Shown: one piece after another, positions 35,118 through 46,207 of the stretch
Position numbering within the stretch: position 1 is the stretch's first letter
Layout: every line of letters begins with the position of its first letter
Origin: Teratosphaeria epicoccoides
Lineage: Eukaryota > Ascomycota > Dothideomycetes > Mycosphaerellales > Teratosphaeriaceae
Length of the DNA stretch: 64,000 nt
Assembly (NCBI GenBank): GCA_021401465.1
Contig: JADDMT010000044.1
Location: 62,001-126,000 of the forward strand
Reading direction: 5' to 3'
Translations under genes and position numbers: made by a program
The notes under the pieces: model-generated
What the model saw: the letters and a program-made list of their open reading frames with translations, nothing else
What the model was told of the DNA's origin: nothing
Databases searched by the model: none

Positions 35118-37973
35118 AGCCACGGGCTACTGGCTCTGCCTTTTTCCCCCTTTTTCTTGTTTGAAAAGCGATGTAAATACTGTATAAACCCCTAGACTGG
35201 GAAGGCACACGGCGCCACGAGAAGATGTTTTTCAGCGTTCAGCGACTTTGAGGTTCGGAGTTTTCGAAGGTTGGGAGGAAAAGCTGCTTGTAAAGATACC
35301 CTGCGCCGCTGCTATCTACTGGACTGCTGCTACCTACTGGATTGGCGCAACAAGATCGCAAATCATTATTTCCACCGGATTGGAGGAAACAGGGGAACGG
35401 ATCTGGATTGGATGAATTATTGAATGGCGCTGGATCAAAGGCGAATTGTGTGAGCGAAATTCGACGATAACGCCCATGGCTTCCTGGACTCTTGGTCGCT
35501 TCTGCACTTGTAGACTACATTGACCGATGCCGCAAGGCTTTTCATCATGCTCGCGTCCCGTCAAACCACAGATATCGTCTTGCCTCTACGACATATGACT
35601 CTACAGAGGATGCTAGAAATCGACTCACTAGTACATGGGTGGGTGTATGGTGGTGCCAGCAGATTGCTACACGTCAAGCTTCATGAATCACACATACATG
35701 CTCTCCATGACCATCCACTAAACTCACCATCTTAATAAGCCTCCGTCCTGCATTGATTGACTTCAACGCTTGCTGCTGGACAGCCCTCGCGCAGCTGACC
35801 AATCAGACACAGCTGCTGATACTTCTCGTGCATGAAGGATCCCCATGTCTCTGAGTGTGACGAACGCGAGGCATCCAACCACAACGCTCCGCTGCCGATT
35901 CAAGACCATGCAGGCGTCCGCCGCTTGTATGCCTGCACTTCGCCTCCATGCATGCAAGCCTGGCGCACGTCGCACGCACAAAATGCAGCGTGCGGCCCTT
36001 GCCGCCGCCTCTCGACAGTGCAAGACACGTGGTTGGCGGTCCACGGCGTTGCCTCAGAATGACAAGAGCTCGTGCGCGACCCGCTTCGTGCCCATGCATG
36101 TGACCAGCTTGATTGCTTTCCGGGCAACACATCGGTACGTACCTCTGCCCATTAGCTTCGACCACCATGCAGCGAGCGCCCTGAGGATGATGGGATCAAG
36201 CTGTCTGCTTCCCTGTGGCGCATTCGGGCCTCCCATCTCTGCGCGTTGAGATTACACGCGAGCAAGCTCAATTTGCGGCGTCGCCGGCTTGTCCGCCTGC
36301 CTTCATTGCCTGCTGCAACCCGCGCTCTGTTGCTTTGCTTACCAGCCGCCGACTTGGCGTACACAACCGTCCTGCAGCTAGGATGGCGGAGCCCCAGCCC
36401 TAGCCCTGCCAGCTTGCACCCGACGTGTTATTACGCAACTGTGGGTGGCACGACTCACGAGAACGGGACGCCCGGGGTTGCATGTGCCCCTCCCAGTCGT
36501 CATTTCATGCACAAGCATAGATACGAGAAGATCTGCAACGTGCTTCCTCTGACTGGAGTCGCGCAGCACGACGCACAGCGCTGGATTCGGTCCCGAACGC
36601 CTGGCCTATCAGCCCGATCAATAATGGGCCGCTAGGACTTGCAGCTCAGTCAACATGTCTTTTCGCGGCCCGAGCGTCCGCGCCGAAAGTGTGGCTCGAT
36701 TTCGCACTCTTGCTCGGAGGTGTGGTCCGACAGCTTCCTTCCTCATGACCTTCACCTACGACTCCATACGTATGTTCGACTCAGCTCCTGGTTGCATCGA
36801 AAAGCAAGCATTCACAAAAGTCAGTAAGGATCGTCGATGGATTCCAAAGTTCTGTAGCCCGACAACATTTCGGCCCTTAGCTTGGCGTCAAGTAGTATCG
36901 CTCAGCACATCCCCGTCGTGCTCGGATCTCTTACTTGCATCCCGACCAGGAAACCTAGCACCCGTTGGTCACGCAACTCCGTGCCTTCCTAATGCGGAGC
37001 CAGCATGCCCCAAAGCATCAGATCCTCCCGTCCAGAGACCCAGGGTTCCTGGCACGCCCACAGTCCATCAGTGAGAGCGGACGAAGAGAGGAGCGCTGTG
37101 CAAGATTCGTGTGCGTACTCTGATCTGTGACTCGTGAATGGTAGCCGGGTGACCGCGCCTGTTGGGGAGATCGTTAGGTGCTGCGTTTGCCTGAGATCTT
37201 GGCGAGGAAGCATGCTATACCTCGTCGGCAAGCTGACTTCAGGGTTGACGTCGGATGTGCGGACACTACTCTATACGCGAGTCGCTTGGAAATCTATACG
37301 ATGCCCTGACATACAAACGATCGAGCAGGGAAACATCAAGCATACGGGATTGATCGGACACGAGGAGACAGATGGGCGACTCGTGGGCCTAGGACCTGCT
37401 GCGACTAAGACCGCCCGGGATTCGCAAGCATTAGAATGTCACCGTGACAGTCCGTTACATTTGTCTTGATGCCACGGATTCTAAGGTTGACGACTGCCCA
37501 CGGTAAAAGTGCTCTCCCAGGGCCCGCCCATAGATCATAAGATTGACCAATATCGAATGCACAAGGTTCTCGACCTCATGCTCGCAGCCTAGCATAGCGC
37601 ACGTCGATTCTCAGGTCAGGGGCGGGTCTACGAGGCATCGCGGCGCATGCCCGGTTGATGTACATGACGCTCGTCCTTCCACAATCACGGGTATATACCA
37701 CGTACGCTCTTGGACTCGAGCCAATAAGGTGCGTACGTATTTCATTGCTATACCACCGCAACTCTACACCGATATGCCGAAACCTGGCTAGAGCTATCGT
37801 GGAATTCGGAAAGAGAGGGATACAAGCGCTGCTCCACCCCAAGTGGCATCCTTGGTCCTCTGTCACCGCCATCGCCATCGCCATCGAGGCCCTGTACAGT
37901 AGCCCGCAGCCTTTTCCAATACCGCTTGATCTGGATAAGGCCAAGTCGCGACAGCAACTGCCAGTGGGCACAA
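35118..37973. other. Intergenic, about 2.9 kb
   Basis: Between the Ran1-type kinase and the PRP4 3' end. ORFs on both strands are short, overlapping and unsupported. No RNA gene or repeat was recognised. Confidence 0.45.
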
Positions 37974-40436
37974 CTACCGCTTTTTCGGCAGAATCCCGCT
38001 CATGGCCGGGACAACCTTCGGCTTGATACTCTCCTTCGCGACCTCTGCTCCGTGCGACACGAACGCATGCCTCATAGCATCACCGGGCGTGATCCTTCTT
38101 GCAGGATCAACCTGCAAACACTTTTCTAACAGATCCACAAATGCCGCATGCTCCTTCGACTCTGCCGGCGCCAAGCCTTTCGCATTGCTCGCCAATCGCG
38201 CCCTCAGATCCTTCCCATCCACACCACGATCCCTGAAGTTGACCTGGCGAACTACCGTCTTGCCCGTGATCTTGTCACGCTCCTGGCTGAAAAAGTTCCC
38301 GTCCAAGTCGAAGTGCTTGTCAGCTAGTGTGCTGCGTTTCAGCATTCTGATGGGAAATTTGCCACGGCATTCTTGGATTGCGCGGAGCATTTGGTTGTTG
38401 TCTGCGCCCGCGAAGAGTATGCGACCGGTATAGAGTTCGAAGAGCGTGCAGCCGATCGACCACATGTCAATGGCATAGTCGAAAGGCATGCCAAGGATGA
38501 CTTCCGGGGCACGATAGAAACGGGAAACCAGGTAAGGCGTGACTTCAGCATCGTCGGCAAATGCTGCCGTACCCAAGTCGCAGAGCTTGAGCAGATTGCG
38601 CTTCTCGCTTACCAAGATGTTGTCAGGCTTCAAGTCGGCGTGCAGAATATTGCATTTCTTCATGTGGCCAAGAGCAAGAAACATCTGCTGAGCGTACGAG
38701 CGGATGGCTTTGAGGTTGAGACCCACATTGCGCCCGAACTTCTTCAGGACCTCTCTGAGATCAGCGCTAAGCGCCTCGAAAACAATGCACATGTGACCCT
38801 TGTGGTCGAAATGCCGGAGCAGGCGAATGATGTGCTTCTTGTCCTCTGGGTCGTTTTGGTTTAGGATCGCCAGGAAGTCCATCTCTTTTTGGCCCGCCTT
38901 GTACATTGTCTCGTTGTTGGCGGCAATTTTGATGGCCACCGTGGTACCAGTCTGGTTGTCTAGCGCCCGGACTACGGTAGCAAAAGTTCCTTTGCCGACT
39001 TGTTGCTGGACCGCATAGCGACCATTGAGCAACTCGCCGAGAATTATGCGGTAATGACCGTCTGGGTAGTCCCAATTATCAAGCAGACTCTGGTCAAGTG
39101 CTTTGGCGGCCTTGGTGACACCGGTCGTTGGCGCTATGGCGGCAGTATCCGTAGGTGCAAACATGTCCTCGTCATCATCGTCCGCAAACATATCAAACTC
39201 TTTACTCGGCTTGGAGGCCGGAGGCTGGTCATCTGCCGCCTCTGCCGCGTCAGTCGCTGGAGCGTCAACACCAGTGCGCTTGTGATCCGGTCTATCCTCC
39301 CGCAGGTCCATGTTTGGATCGTAGTCTGCTGCTGACGGTCCGTCGTCTTCATTGATAATGGGATCGCCGTGATGGCGATTAGCCAACTCTTCGTCGTCAT
39401 TAACCATAAAAGCAGCAGGAGAGGCGGGAGGAGAGACCCTTTGCGGTGTACTCGGCGATTTCAGGAAAGGAGGTGATTGCTGTTCAGAAGTCGCGCCGCT
39501 GCTCTCGTGCGCCGGCGTGGCAGGTGCCGACTGCATGTTCTGTTCAAGCGCCTGTACCAGCAAGGGTGCCTGCGGCTTACCGTGGCGGGCTTTGATTGCC
39601 TCGCGTCGCTTGCGCCGCTGCTCAATGATCTCAGCCTCGGAAAGCCCCGGTTGCTTTTCCTCGGCAGGCTCATTATCTGCAGTCGCTGTGACGCCCTGCG
39701 TGGATTTGCCTGAGTGCTGCGCGAGTGAGATCTTAAACTTAGCATCATCGTTTGCATTTGAAGCATCAGGGGTGGACTCGCGTTGAGTTACAGACTGAGC
39801 GCTTGTTGTGCGCACAGAGCGGTCGCCACTAGCTGTCTCTGGCCGAGCATTGCTGCGGCGGTCATCAAGTGAGGGATCGAGCTTGCTGCGTCTGAAAGGC
39901 GAACGGCTTCGGTCCCGGTCACGCCCACTGTACACAAGTGATTTCGAGCTCTCCTCATACGATAGACGGGTCTTGGGCAGCTGCGGGTGGTCCAAGTCCT
40001 CATAGGAACGACCCCTCTGGTAAACTGAGGCGCCTTCGTCCTCGTAATGCTTCTTATGCCGCCTCGGATCCGAGCCTTTCGCATAATGGTCGTCATCGCG
40101 TCTCCTCTTCTCGCCGCTTGCCGGCTTGGAGGCTCTGAACGGTGATCGAGAGCGGGACCTATCTCTCCTGTACGGCGACCTCGAGCGCTCGCGCAGCGAC
40201 GGCGGTACGTACCTTACGACCCCGTCATCGTCGCGAAAGTGGAAGTAAGGATCCGTGCTTTGGTTCAGAGAAGGAAGTCTGTGCGAAGCGCGAGATGAAG
40301 AACCATTTGCGTGTGTTCTGGTGGAGTTGTTAACCTTGCTGTCTCTTTCGCGTCTCGTGGTCGTAGATGTAATTGCCTTCTCCTCGTCCCCGCTGAGCAC
40401 CTCGCCGTCCGACAACGGGCTCGCTCGCCGGCTCAT
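37974..40436 (-). CDS. PRP4: PRP4-type pre-mRNA splicing kinase
   Basis: Nuclear kinase of the PRP4/PRPF4B family (CMGC/DYRK-like) that phosphorylates tri-snRNP proteins during spliceosome activation. One exon of 820 residues. The N-terminal 400 residues are disordered with RS-type runs (RSRSPYRRDRSRSRSPFRA) and basic-acidic patches. Kinase motifs: LNGRYAVQQQVGKGTFATVV, VAIKIAANNETM (catalytic Lys), NILHADLKPDNILV (HAD in place of HRD, typical of PRP4), KLCDLGTAAF (DLG), YLVSRFYRAPEVILG, and DMWSIGCTLFELYTG. The end is MSGILPKKR. The frame stays open just upstream of the ATG beside a CACAG acceptor-like site, so a short upstream exon is possible. Divergent from the purine phosphoribosyltransferase gene. 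Confidence 0.95.
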   Translation of the reverse strand: MSRRASPLSDGEVLSGDEEKAITSTTTRRERDSKVNNSTRTHANGSSSRASHRLPSLNQSTDPYFHFRDDDGVVRYVPPSLRERSRSPYRRDRSRSRSPFRASKPASGEKRRRDDDHYAKGSDPRRHKKHYEDEGASVYQRGRSYEDLDHPQLPKTRLSYEESSKSLVYSGRDRDRSRSPFRRSKLDPSLDDRRSNARPETASGDRSVRTTSAQSVTQRESTPDASNANDDAKFKISLAQHSGKSTQGVTATADNEPAEEKQPGLSEAEIIEQRRKRREAIKARHGKPQAPLLVQALEQNMQSAPATPAHESSGATSEQQSPPFLKSPSTPQRVSPPASPAAFMVNDDEELANRHHGDPIINEDDGPSAADYDPNMDLREDRPDHKRTGVDAPATDAAEAADDQPPASKPSKEFDMFADDDDEDMFAPTDTAAIAPTTGVTKAAKALDQSLLDNWDYPDGHYRIILGELLNGRYAVQQQVGKGTFATVVRALDNQTGTTVAIKIAANNETMYKAGQKEMDFLAILNQNDPEDKKHIIRLLRHFDHKGHMCIVFEALSADLREVLKKFGRNVGLNLKAIRSYAQQMFLALGHMKKCNILHADLKPDNILVSEKRNLLKLCDLGTAAFADDAEVTPYLVSRFYRAPEVILGMPFDYAIDMWSIGCTLFELYTGRILFAGADNNQMLRAIQECRGKFPIRMLKRSTLADKHFDLDGNFFSQERDKITGKTVVRQVNFRDRGVDGKDLRARLASNAKGLAPAESKEHAAFVDLLEKCLQVDPARRITPGDAMRHAFVSHGAEVAKESIKPKVVPAMSGILPKKR

Positions 40437-40923
40437 TGCGTCACCGATGCCGTCGTCACCGCCCTGTGGAGTGATTGAGTGCAGAATGGGTTAGCGACTA
40501 TCACTTTCTCATATGTTTGTGCTATGGATCGGGAGTCGACCCATGTGGAAGGATTCCTCACAGGTGAATGACTCTGCTGGATCTGCCTGGCGGGTGATGG
40601 TATGAGGGTCTCCACTGGCAGGCAAGATGATGGGACTGATTTGAGGATGGAGAAGAAGGAGAAGGGATGACCGCAAAGGCGATGTTTGTATGGCAGTCGC
40701 GACGGAGGTTTTTGCGATATCGACACACGAGTCACGCACTTCGGCGGCCGATGAGCTCCGGAGCTAGTGGAAACGCCAAAAGTTCCAGTGTTCGAAAGCA
40801 CGCGAGCATGTGAAGATCGCTCCTTCCAGGTACGTAACATAAGAACTTCGTTGGCCGGACTCGACATCTGACATAAAGACAGCTTTCTCCTCCCTACCAT
40901 CACCACATCGGCATACGGCCAAT
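40437..40923. other. Divergent intergenic region, PRP4/HPT1
   Basis: 487 bp between two start codons. An open frame on the minus strand crosses it and may contain an upstream PRP4 exon. No specific motif is recognised. Confidence 0.4.
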
Positions 40924-41589
40924 ATGGCCGAGAAAGTCTACGTGACCTACAACCAGGTATGTCTCTGCCGTCCAATGCAGGTAAATATTTTCTAATATCT
41001 TTCGAAGGTCCACAAACTATGCCAGACTTCCGCCCCCAAGCTCCTCGAAACCTTCACGCCCAACCTCATGATCGCCATCGGCGGCGGTGGCTACGTGCCC
41101 GCCCGCATCCTCCGCTCCTTCCTTAAGAAGCCCGGCTGCCCCAATATCCCCATTCAAGCCATTGGTCTCTCCCTCTACGAATCCCTCGGCACCGACTCCC
41201 AGGTGGAAGCCCCCGGCACTAAAGTCACACGAACGCAATGGCTAGACCTGCGCTCCCTGGAGATGGCAAACTTGATTGGCAAGAATGTGTTGATAGTAGA
41301 CGAGGTAGACGATACACGGACGACGCTGGAGTATGCCGTCAAGGAGCTGGAGAAGGACGTCGCGACTGCGGCACAGGAGGCGGGAAGGCAAGACGAAACG
41401 ACGAAGTTCAGCATTTTCGTGCTGCATAACAAGGACAAGGCCAAGAAAGGCACGTTGCCGGACCACATCATGAAGGAGGGGCGATACTTGGCGGCACGAA
41501 CGGTGGGAGACGTGTGGATTTGTTACCCATGGGAGGCAACGGATATCGATGAGCACGATGCTTCGGCCGCGAAGCAGACGATCGAGTAG
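40924..41589 (+). CDS. HPT1: Hypoxanthine-guanine phosphoribosyltransferase
   Basis: Purine salvage enzyme that joins hypoxanthine or guanine to PRPP, forming IMP or GMP in the cytoplasm. Exons 40924-40956 and 41008-41589 give 204 residues. The first exon is MAEKVYVTYNQ; exon 2 begins VHKLCQTSAPKLLETFTPNLMIAIGGGGYVPARILR (PRPP-loop region), followed by SRTQWLDL-like TRTQWLDL and the PRPP motif NVLIVDEVDDTRTTL. It then has FVLHNKDKAKKGTLP and WICYPWEATDIDEH, matching the yeast HPT1 class rather than the animal HGPRT fold variant. It lacks the longer C-terminal tail of yeast Hpt1. Xanthine specificity (XPT1-like) cannot be excluded from sequence. Confidence 0.9.
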
Positions 41590-42050
41590 GCGGGGCCTGC
41601 TTCATGAAAGAGGGCGGTCATTTCTGGCATTGAGAATGGTGGCGATGAGCAATGAATTGCATGATAATACAGGCTTGCAACCCACGGGTGGGTGAGATAT
41701 GCCTGCTCGCTGAAGACATACACAAACAATAGGACTCCACGGTCCTCGAAAGCGAAATGTGCTCGTCGTGTCGCAAGAGCCTGTATCGTTAATAGCTGCC
41801 AAAGCGAAGTGCACAATGACTGGACAAGCGAGCTCGACGCGGAGGAGCATCGCAGTCTGGACAGGACGGCGACTATGCCATCTGTCGTTGCATTGATCTC
41901 GTACGTACAGACGCCTACCAATGTATAATCATGTAGTGAACGAGCATGTACGTCTGAAAGTATTGAAGAGTGTAGTCCTCGCTTGTGGACTTTGAGAAGC
42001 CTTATCGCCCTGAGTGCACCCCTTCATGAGTGCGGTGCCAAACATGTCAC
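41590..42050. other. Intergenic between convergent HPT1 and secreted protein gene
   Basis: 460 bp of 3' flanking sequence. An antisense 132-codon ORF is present but overlaps the HPT1 end and has no recognisable content. Confidence 0.4.
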
Positions 42051-42992
42051 TCATTTACTGCTGGCGACAGCGGTTGGCAAGGCTGTGAAGCTAAGTTCAC
42101 TACCAGTCCCGCTCGGCTTCGGAAGTCCTCCCGGCGGCAGCCCAGTGAAGCTGAAGTCGCCACCGGTCGGGCTTGGCAGTCCTGTCAGACCACCGGACGG
42201 CAGACCGGTGAAGCCAGTCTATCGAGCGCAAATGTCAGAAGGGGTAATCAATCACAGGGGAGCAAGGGATGCTTACAGGGACTAATGGCAGACCAGTAAA
42301 GCTAGGAGAGATGCTTCGTTTGGCGTGCTGTTTCTTTTCTTTTCCAGACAGCCCGGTGCCTTGCGAGGCGAAGCCGGAAGCCGTTTCACTTGGGATGGAG
42401 ACAGCACCGTCAGATGAGCCTGCATCTGAACCGGAGCCTGGCTTGAAAACGCCCGAGGGAGAGGCGCTGCCAGCGCCAGGTTTGCGCCCGGACGGGTGGG
42501 CGCCGGTCGGTAGGCTAGTCCCCAGATGTCAGTCGACAACTAAGCAAGGACGAGAGGAGGAAGTGCTCACGCAAAGCCGGAGGATGCACCGCCCGGCAAG
42601 CTGAAAGCAGAGCCAGGGACTATGTCACTGTCAAAGGGGTCGAAGGCTGGGCTGCGAGCTTTTACCGTCGGAGCAGCGGTGACATCGGAGTATGCTGGTG
42701 CGGTGCCAGTGGGAATCAAGCCGGTCGGAGCAGCGGCACCTGGGACGCCAGTGCCGTGCGCGTGGTGATGATGATGACCGCCAGTCGGGAAAGATCCGGT
42801 AGCAAGTGGTGGTGTGGCACCACTCCCGGTTGAGAATGGCACAGATGGCGCGGCACCGGTGAAAGAGGGAAGGGCGGAGAGTCCAGTGCCGAGTCCTGGA
42901 CTGCCAGGCTGGACTGACTCGGCTCGCTTTTGACCCCAGGGCAACGCGACAGCGACCGCCACGAGGGTCGAAAGGGTGGCGAAGGTCTTCAT
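42051..42992 (-). CDS. Secreted FTGLP-repeat protein
   Basis: Small secreted or wall protein, not in a family I know. Three exons, 42992-42571, 42514-42277 and 42218-42051, sum to 275 residues with agreeing phases. Signal peptide MKTFATLSTLVAVAVALP, then a KR site suitable for processing (GQKR). The rest has almost no Cys and is rich in Gly, Pro, Ser and Thr. Its repeated core is FTGLP or (A/I)LPT: PSFTGAAP, LIPTGTAP, LPTGAHPSG, SPSFTGLPLVP, GFTGLPSGGLTGLPSP, FSFTGLPPGGLP and LSFTALPTA. A His run (HHHHHAH) sits near residue 75. Introns use GTGAGC/CTAG and GTAAGC/ATAG, the second with CTGAC. The repeat recurring across all three exon joints supports the model. Confidence 0.65.
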
Positions 42993-44807
42993 CTTGTTGA
43001 TTTTGTACTGTGGGTGTTGATCTGTCGGTCAAGGACGTTGGAAATGACAGGAATCAGGATCACAGATCCGAAGGAATACAAGCAAGCAGTGGAGAAAAGA
43101 GAAGGACTCGAAGGTGCACAGCACACGGGCGAGGAAGGTTCGACAGTCGGACTTGTCGTCACAAACGAACAAGAAGAGGATGCTCAAGACTTGACCGTAG
43201 TATATATCTGTTTTGTGACCCCTCGAGGCCCGCCCCCCTATGCGGGGAGACACTCAATTGCAAACAACCATGTGGCTGAGGCATGGCGCGAACGGTCCCA
43301 GTACCGAACTTCACATGTCAGGAAATGCACCAATGACCTGGTTGAGCTGCAGCAGGTTGACAGGTCGTCGCAGAATTGCGGGGCTCAGGAGCATTGTGAA
43401 ACGGATTTTTGGTTAGCGGTTCTATGCATGCGGAGTGCGTAAGAGTGAGAGAGAGATCGCCGGAGCCATAGTGATCAGGAGTCCCGGTGCGGGTGCCGCT
43501 GGTCATGGATGGATGAGGTGATTTGGGGAGGTAGTACTGTGGGACCGGATGCGGTGTTGCAGTTGTTGGATGACGCTGTAAGAATTTCGGAGTGGACGGG
43601 GTTGCGTTTACGACGCATACCAATTCTTGAAGACGATGGCGATGGGTCTTGGGCCGGTGTCCCAGGCATTGTCGTGTGCTGAAGCCCAGAAGCGCTGGGG
43701 GCTTGCAGCAGTCTGGAGGACGCGTCACGTCAGCATATTTAAACGTCTAGGGCTGCAGGAGTCCAGGACGGGGACACGGCGTGATTCGAGATGTCGAATG
43801 GAGACCTCCGTGGTGTCTGATGCATGTGGTGGTCAGGGATCTTGATTTGTTTCGGGATATGGAGTGTCGTTGTGATAAGCAATTGTCTGCATCTTGGCAA
43901 TCTGCCCCGAGCGGCATAAGTCTAACTTGTTATTATTCTTATTATGCTTCGACTCCATGATTAAGCAACGAAGCCGGTCTGCATTCAACATCCAGCCCGC
44001 TGTTCTGCCGACCGCGACCAACGTGAAGGCTGAAGCTGAGTCCTGACTCGGAAGCGGAATGCAGTCCACAGGTGACGGTCATGATGTCTTCAACTCCTCC
44101 CGCAAGCTCCAGCCGCCTTGATATCGTTGGCCAATTGTGATTCGGCCATGTGCCGCCAGACCAGGACTCCGAATCTCTGTTCGATCGGCTGCGCACTTCC
44201 CGTGGGAGACTCGACGCTCGACGGCTTCGCAAGCGCCCTTCCAACCCCGATAGTGCTCATTTGCTTCTTACTGCTTCTTCTCATCAAGCGTATCTACCGA
44301 GGCTGGGAAGGACGCGACGCTGGCATCGGCTTGAGAATCACCGAAAAATCTATGCTCTGCAAGTTGAAGTCTTGCCGGAGCTTCGAAACAACCCATAGGC
44401 TTTGTTCCCCGGCATCCTCGAGCGTCGATGAAGTTCGCAGATCTTGTAAAGGTCCTCGGGGGGCGGCTCGCATGAATGTAGGCTTCGCAGACGCATCAGT
44501 GATGTCCGTCACAACGGAACGTTCACAACCTGCTAGTTCACGCAGACCACGGAGCAGGGCAGCAACGCCGAAGGTCAATGCCCGAACACATATGTGGTAC
44601 AACACAGCCCATTGAGTTCAAACAAAGCACTTGCTCGGAAGATATGGCCGCTGGATACAGGCTACAACTTCCCTACATGCTACGTTCAAGCAGAAGTGCC
44701 GCCGATATGGTCGTCCAGCTTGTCGCTACCCCAGCACGCCCGAGCCACAGTCCTTTGGACGACCAAGAATCTCCTTTGTTCTCGAGCGAGCGTAACACCG
44801 GCGTATC
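42993..44807. other. Intergenic, upstream of the secreted protein gene
   Basis: 1.8 kb with no convincing gene. A plus-strand frame from an ATG at 44147 encodes a possible membrane span (PIVLICFLLLLLIKR), but codon pattern and length do not decide. Other ORFs are short. The first few hundred bp should hold the promoter of the secreted protein. Confidence 0.4.
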
Positions 44808-45347
44808 TCATATCAAGTTCCAACCGCGATCTCCTGGCCACGAGCGTTCGACACCGCTCTCGGCAGTATTTGCTGCCTTTTCGCCTTGCCCGAAGGTCTT
44901 CCATCCACTGCCCGGATGCCTGGAGCCTGGACTGATGACCCGATTCAGGCGGGCTGCAGCATCCCTCTCGATGACATTACCTGTTGACTGAGGGGTCAGG
45001 AAAATCGGTCTCGATCCCCACTCTTCAACCATACTGGAGCTTGCACTGCAGTTCTTATCGCTCATGCTTCCAATGGGTGATTCGGGCGAATCCTCCAGCA
45101 TCTGCCGATCCAACTCAGGGCAGGTCGGGTTGCCCATAGCTTCTTCCGCCTGGATCTCTTCGCATACTGGACACACGGCGAATCCTCTCCTATAGGTACC
45201 CGCGTTGTGGCGGTTTGGACAATTGTCTGGATCCGGTTGCGCGTCTGGATCAGTGCTGGTATATCTGCAAGCGGCGCATGGTAGCCCGATCATGACTTCC
45301 ACTATGTGCCGACAAGGACGCCAGTAGCTAAAGCCGAATAAGCACAT
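44808..45347 (-). CDS. Cys/His-rich unknown protein
   Basis: No family recognised. The frame is open to an ATG at 45668 (286 residues), but only the part from the ATG at 45347 (179 residues) looks like a folded protein, so that start is preferred. It begins MCLFGFSYWRPCRHIVEVMIGLPCAACR and has further pairs, DNCPNRH and VCPVCEEIQ, giving about eight Cys/His positions in 60 residues. That is the layout of a small zinc-binding module, as in the many short MCxxx-type hypothetical proteins of Dothideomycetes. The tail is polar and Ser/Gly-rich. Flanks are gene-poor. Confidence 0.45.
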   Translation of the reverse strand: MCLFGFSYWRPCRHIVEVMIGLPCAACRYTSTDPDAQPDPDNCPNRHNAGTYRRGFAVCPVCEEIQAEEAMGNPTCPELDRQMLEDSPESPIGSMSDKNCSASSSMVEEWGSRPIFLTPQSTGNVIERDAAARLNRVISPGSRHPGSGWKTFGQGEKAANTAESGVERSWPGDRGWNLI

Positions 45348-45895
45348 CGCCGTTCGTGGTGCCCTGCGATTCCCTGCTAAATTGTTTCTGCTGAGTGATG
45401 ACAGATTCTGACCACATGAGGGTAGCGACACGTACTCTGTGCTCTGAAAGGCAGTGACGAGTGCTGGGTCAAGTGAGGATTGTTCACTGTCTCCAGCAGC
45501 ATAGAGACGAGCGCTAGATGATCCTGATTTGTTGATTGTTGCAGTGAACAACACTTTGGTTCCAGGTACGGAATCCCTTATGGAGTATCCGTGCATGACT
45601 TGACATTGAGTCCACGCTGCATTGAGTTGTCTGTCTACATACTGACTTTGAGGACGTGCTTCAGCCATCTATCTGCTGGCAGGAAACTCCACATCCAGTC
45701 GTCCAGTCTCGAGTCGTGCAGCAAAGCAGTAAGCTGAGCCATGGTAGTCATAGCCGCCTCGCCTTCTCCCTTGTCATCCTCATCTTCACGCTTATTGCCC
45801 TCTGCCTCCTCATCATCGATCTCAAGTCCTCCGCAACAAAACTCCACCCCATGTAAGTGCACTCCTTCATGCTTCTTCCCAATCTTTTGGCAAAG

Positions 45896-46207
45896 TCACT
45901 TAACAGCACGGTTGAAACCCCTCTCCAAGTCTCTAATCCACGACGGATTTCGAAGGAAGCCTTCTGACAAGCTTCCAGTCCTCGACAAAGCGTTGATAGC
46001 GTAGTCGTTCAGATACCCGAACAGTCCTTCGGCGGTGCCTTCATCGTGCCAATCCCCCTCGCCAAAAGTCTCCTCTAGCTCCACCAACACAATTTGGGTC
46101 TCAATGGTGCCGAGGAAGGCCAGCTCTGGTGATTGCAGCAGTGATGGAAGTCTGAGGGAAGCGAAACTGGCACTTGACGCGCACATGATGGCGGTCGCTG
46201 GCCACAT
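45896..46207 (-). CDS. Small hypothetical ORF
   Basis: 103 residues from an ATG. The second half (ETFGEGDWHDEGTAEGLFGYLNDYAIN and SLSEGFLRNPSWIRDLERGF) has the balanced composition of a folded protein, unlike its neighbours. It may be the last exon or a remnant of a larger gene whose upstream part (minus-strand pieces at 46437-46892, with a GTGAGT donor near 46550) I could not join. Function unknown. Confidence 0.3.
   Translation of the reverse strand: MWPATAIMCASSASFASLRLPSLLQSPELAFLGTIETQIVLVELEETFGEGDWHDEGTAEGLFGYLNDYAINALSRTGSLSEGFLRNPSWIRDLERGFNRAVK

Noticed and set aside
41523..41921. Minus-strand ORF downstream of HPT1
   Set aside because: Overlaps the HPT1 3' end antisense and has no recognisable content.
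44118..44615. Plus-strand ORF with one membrane span
   Set aside because: No ATG at the ORF start, no family signature, overlapping open frames on the other strand.
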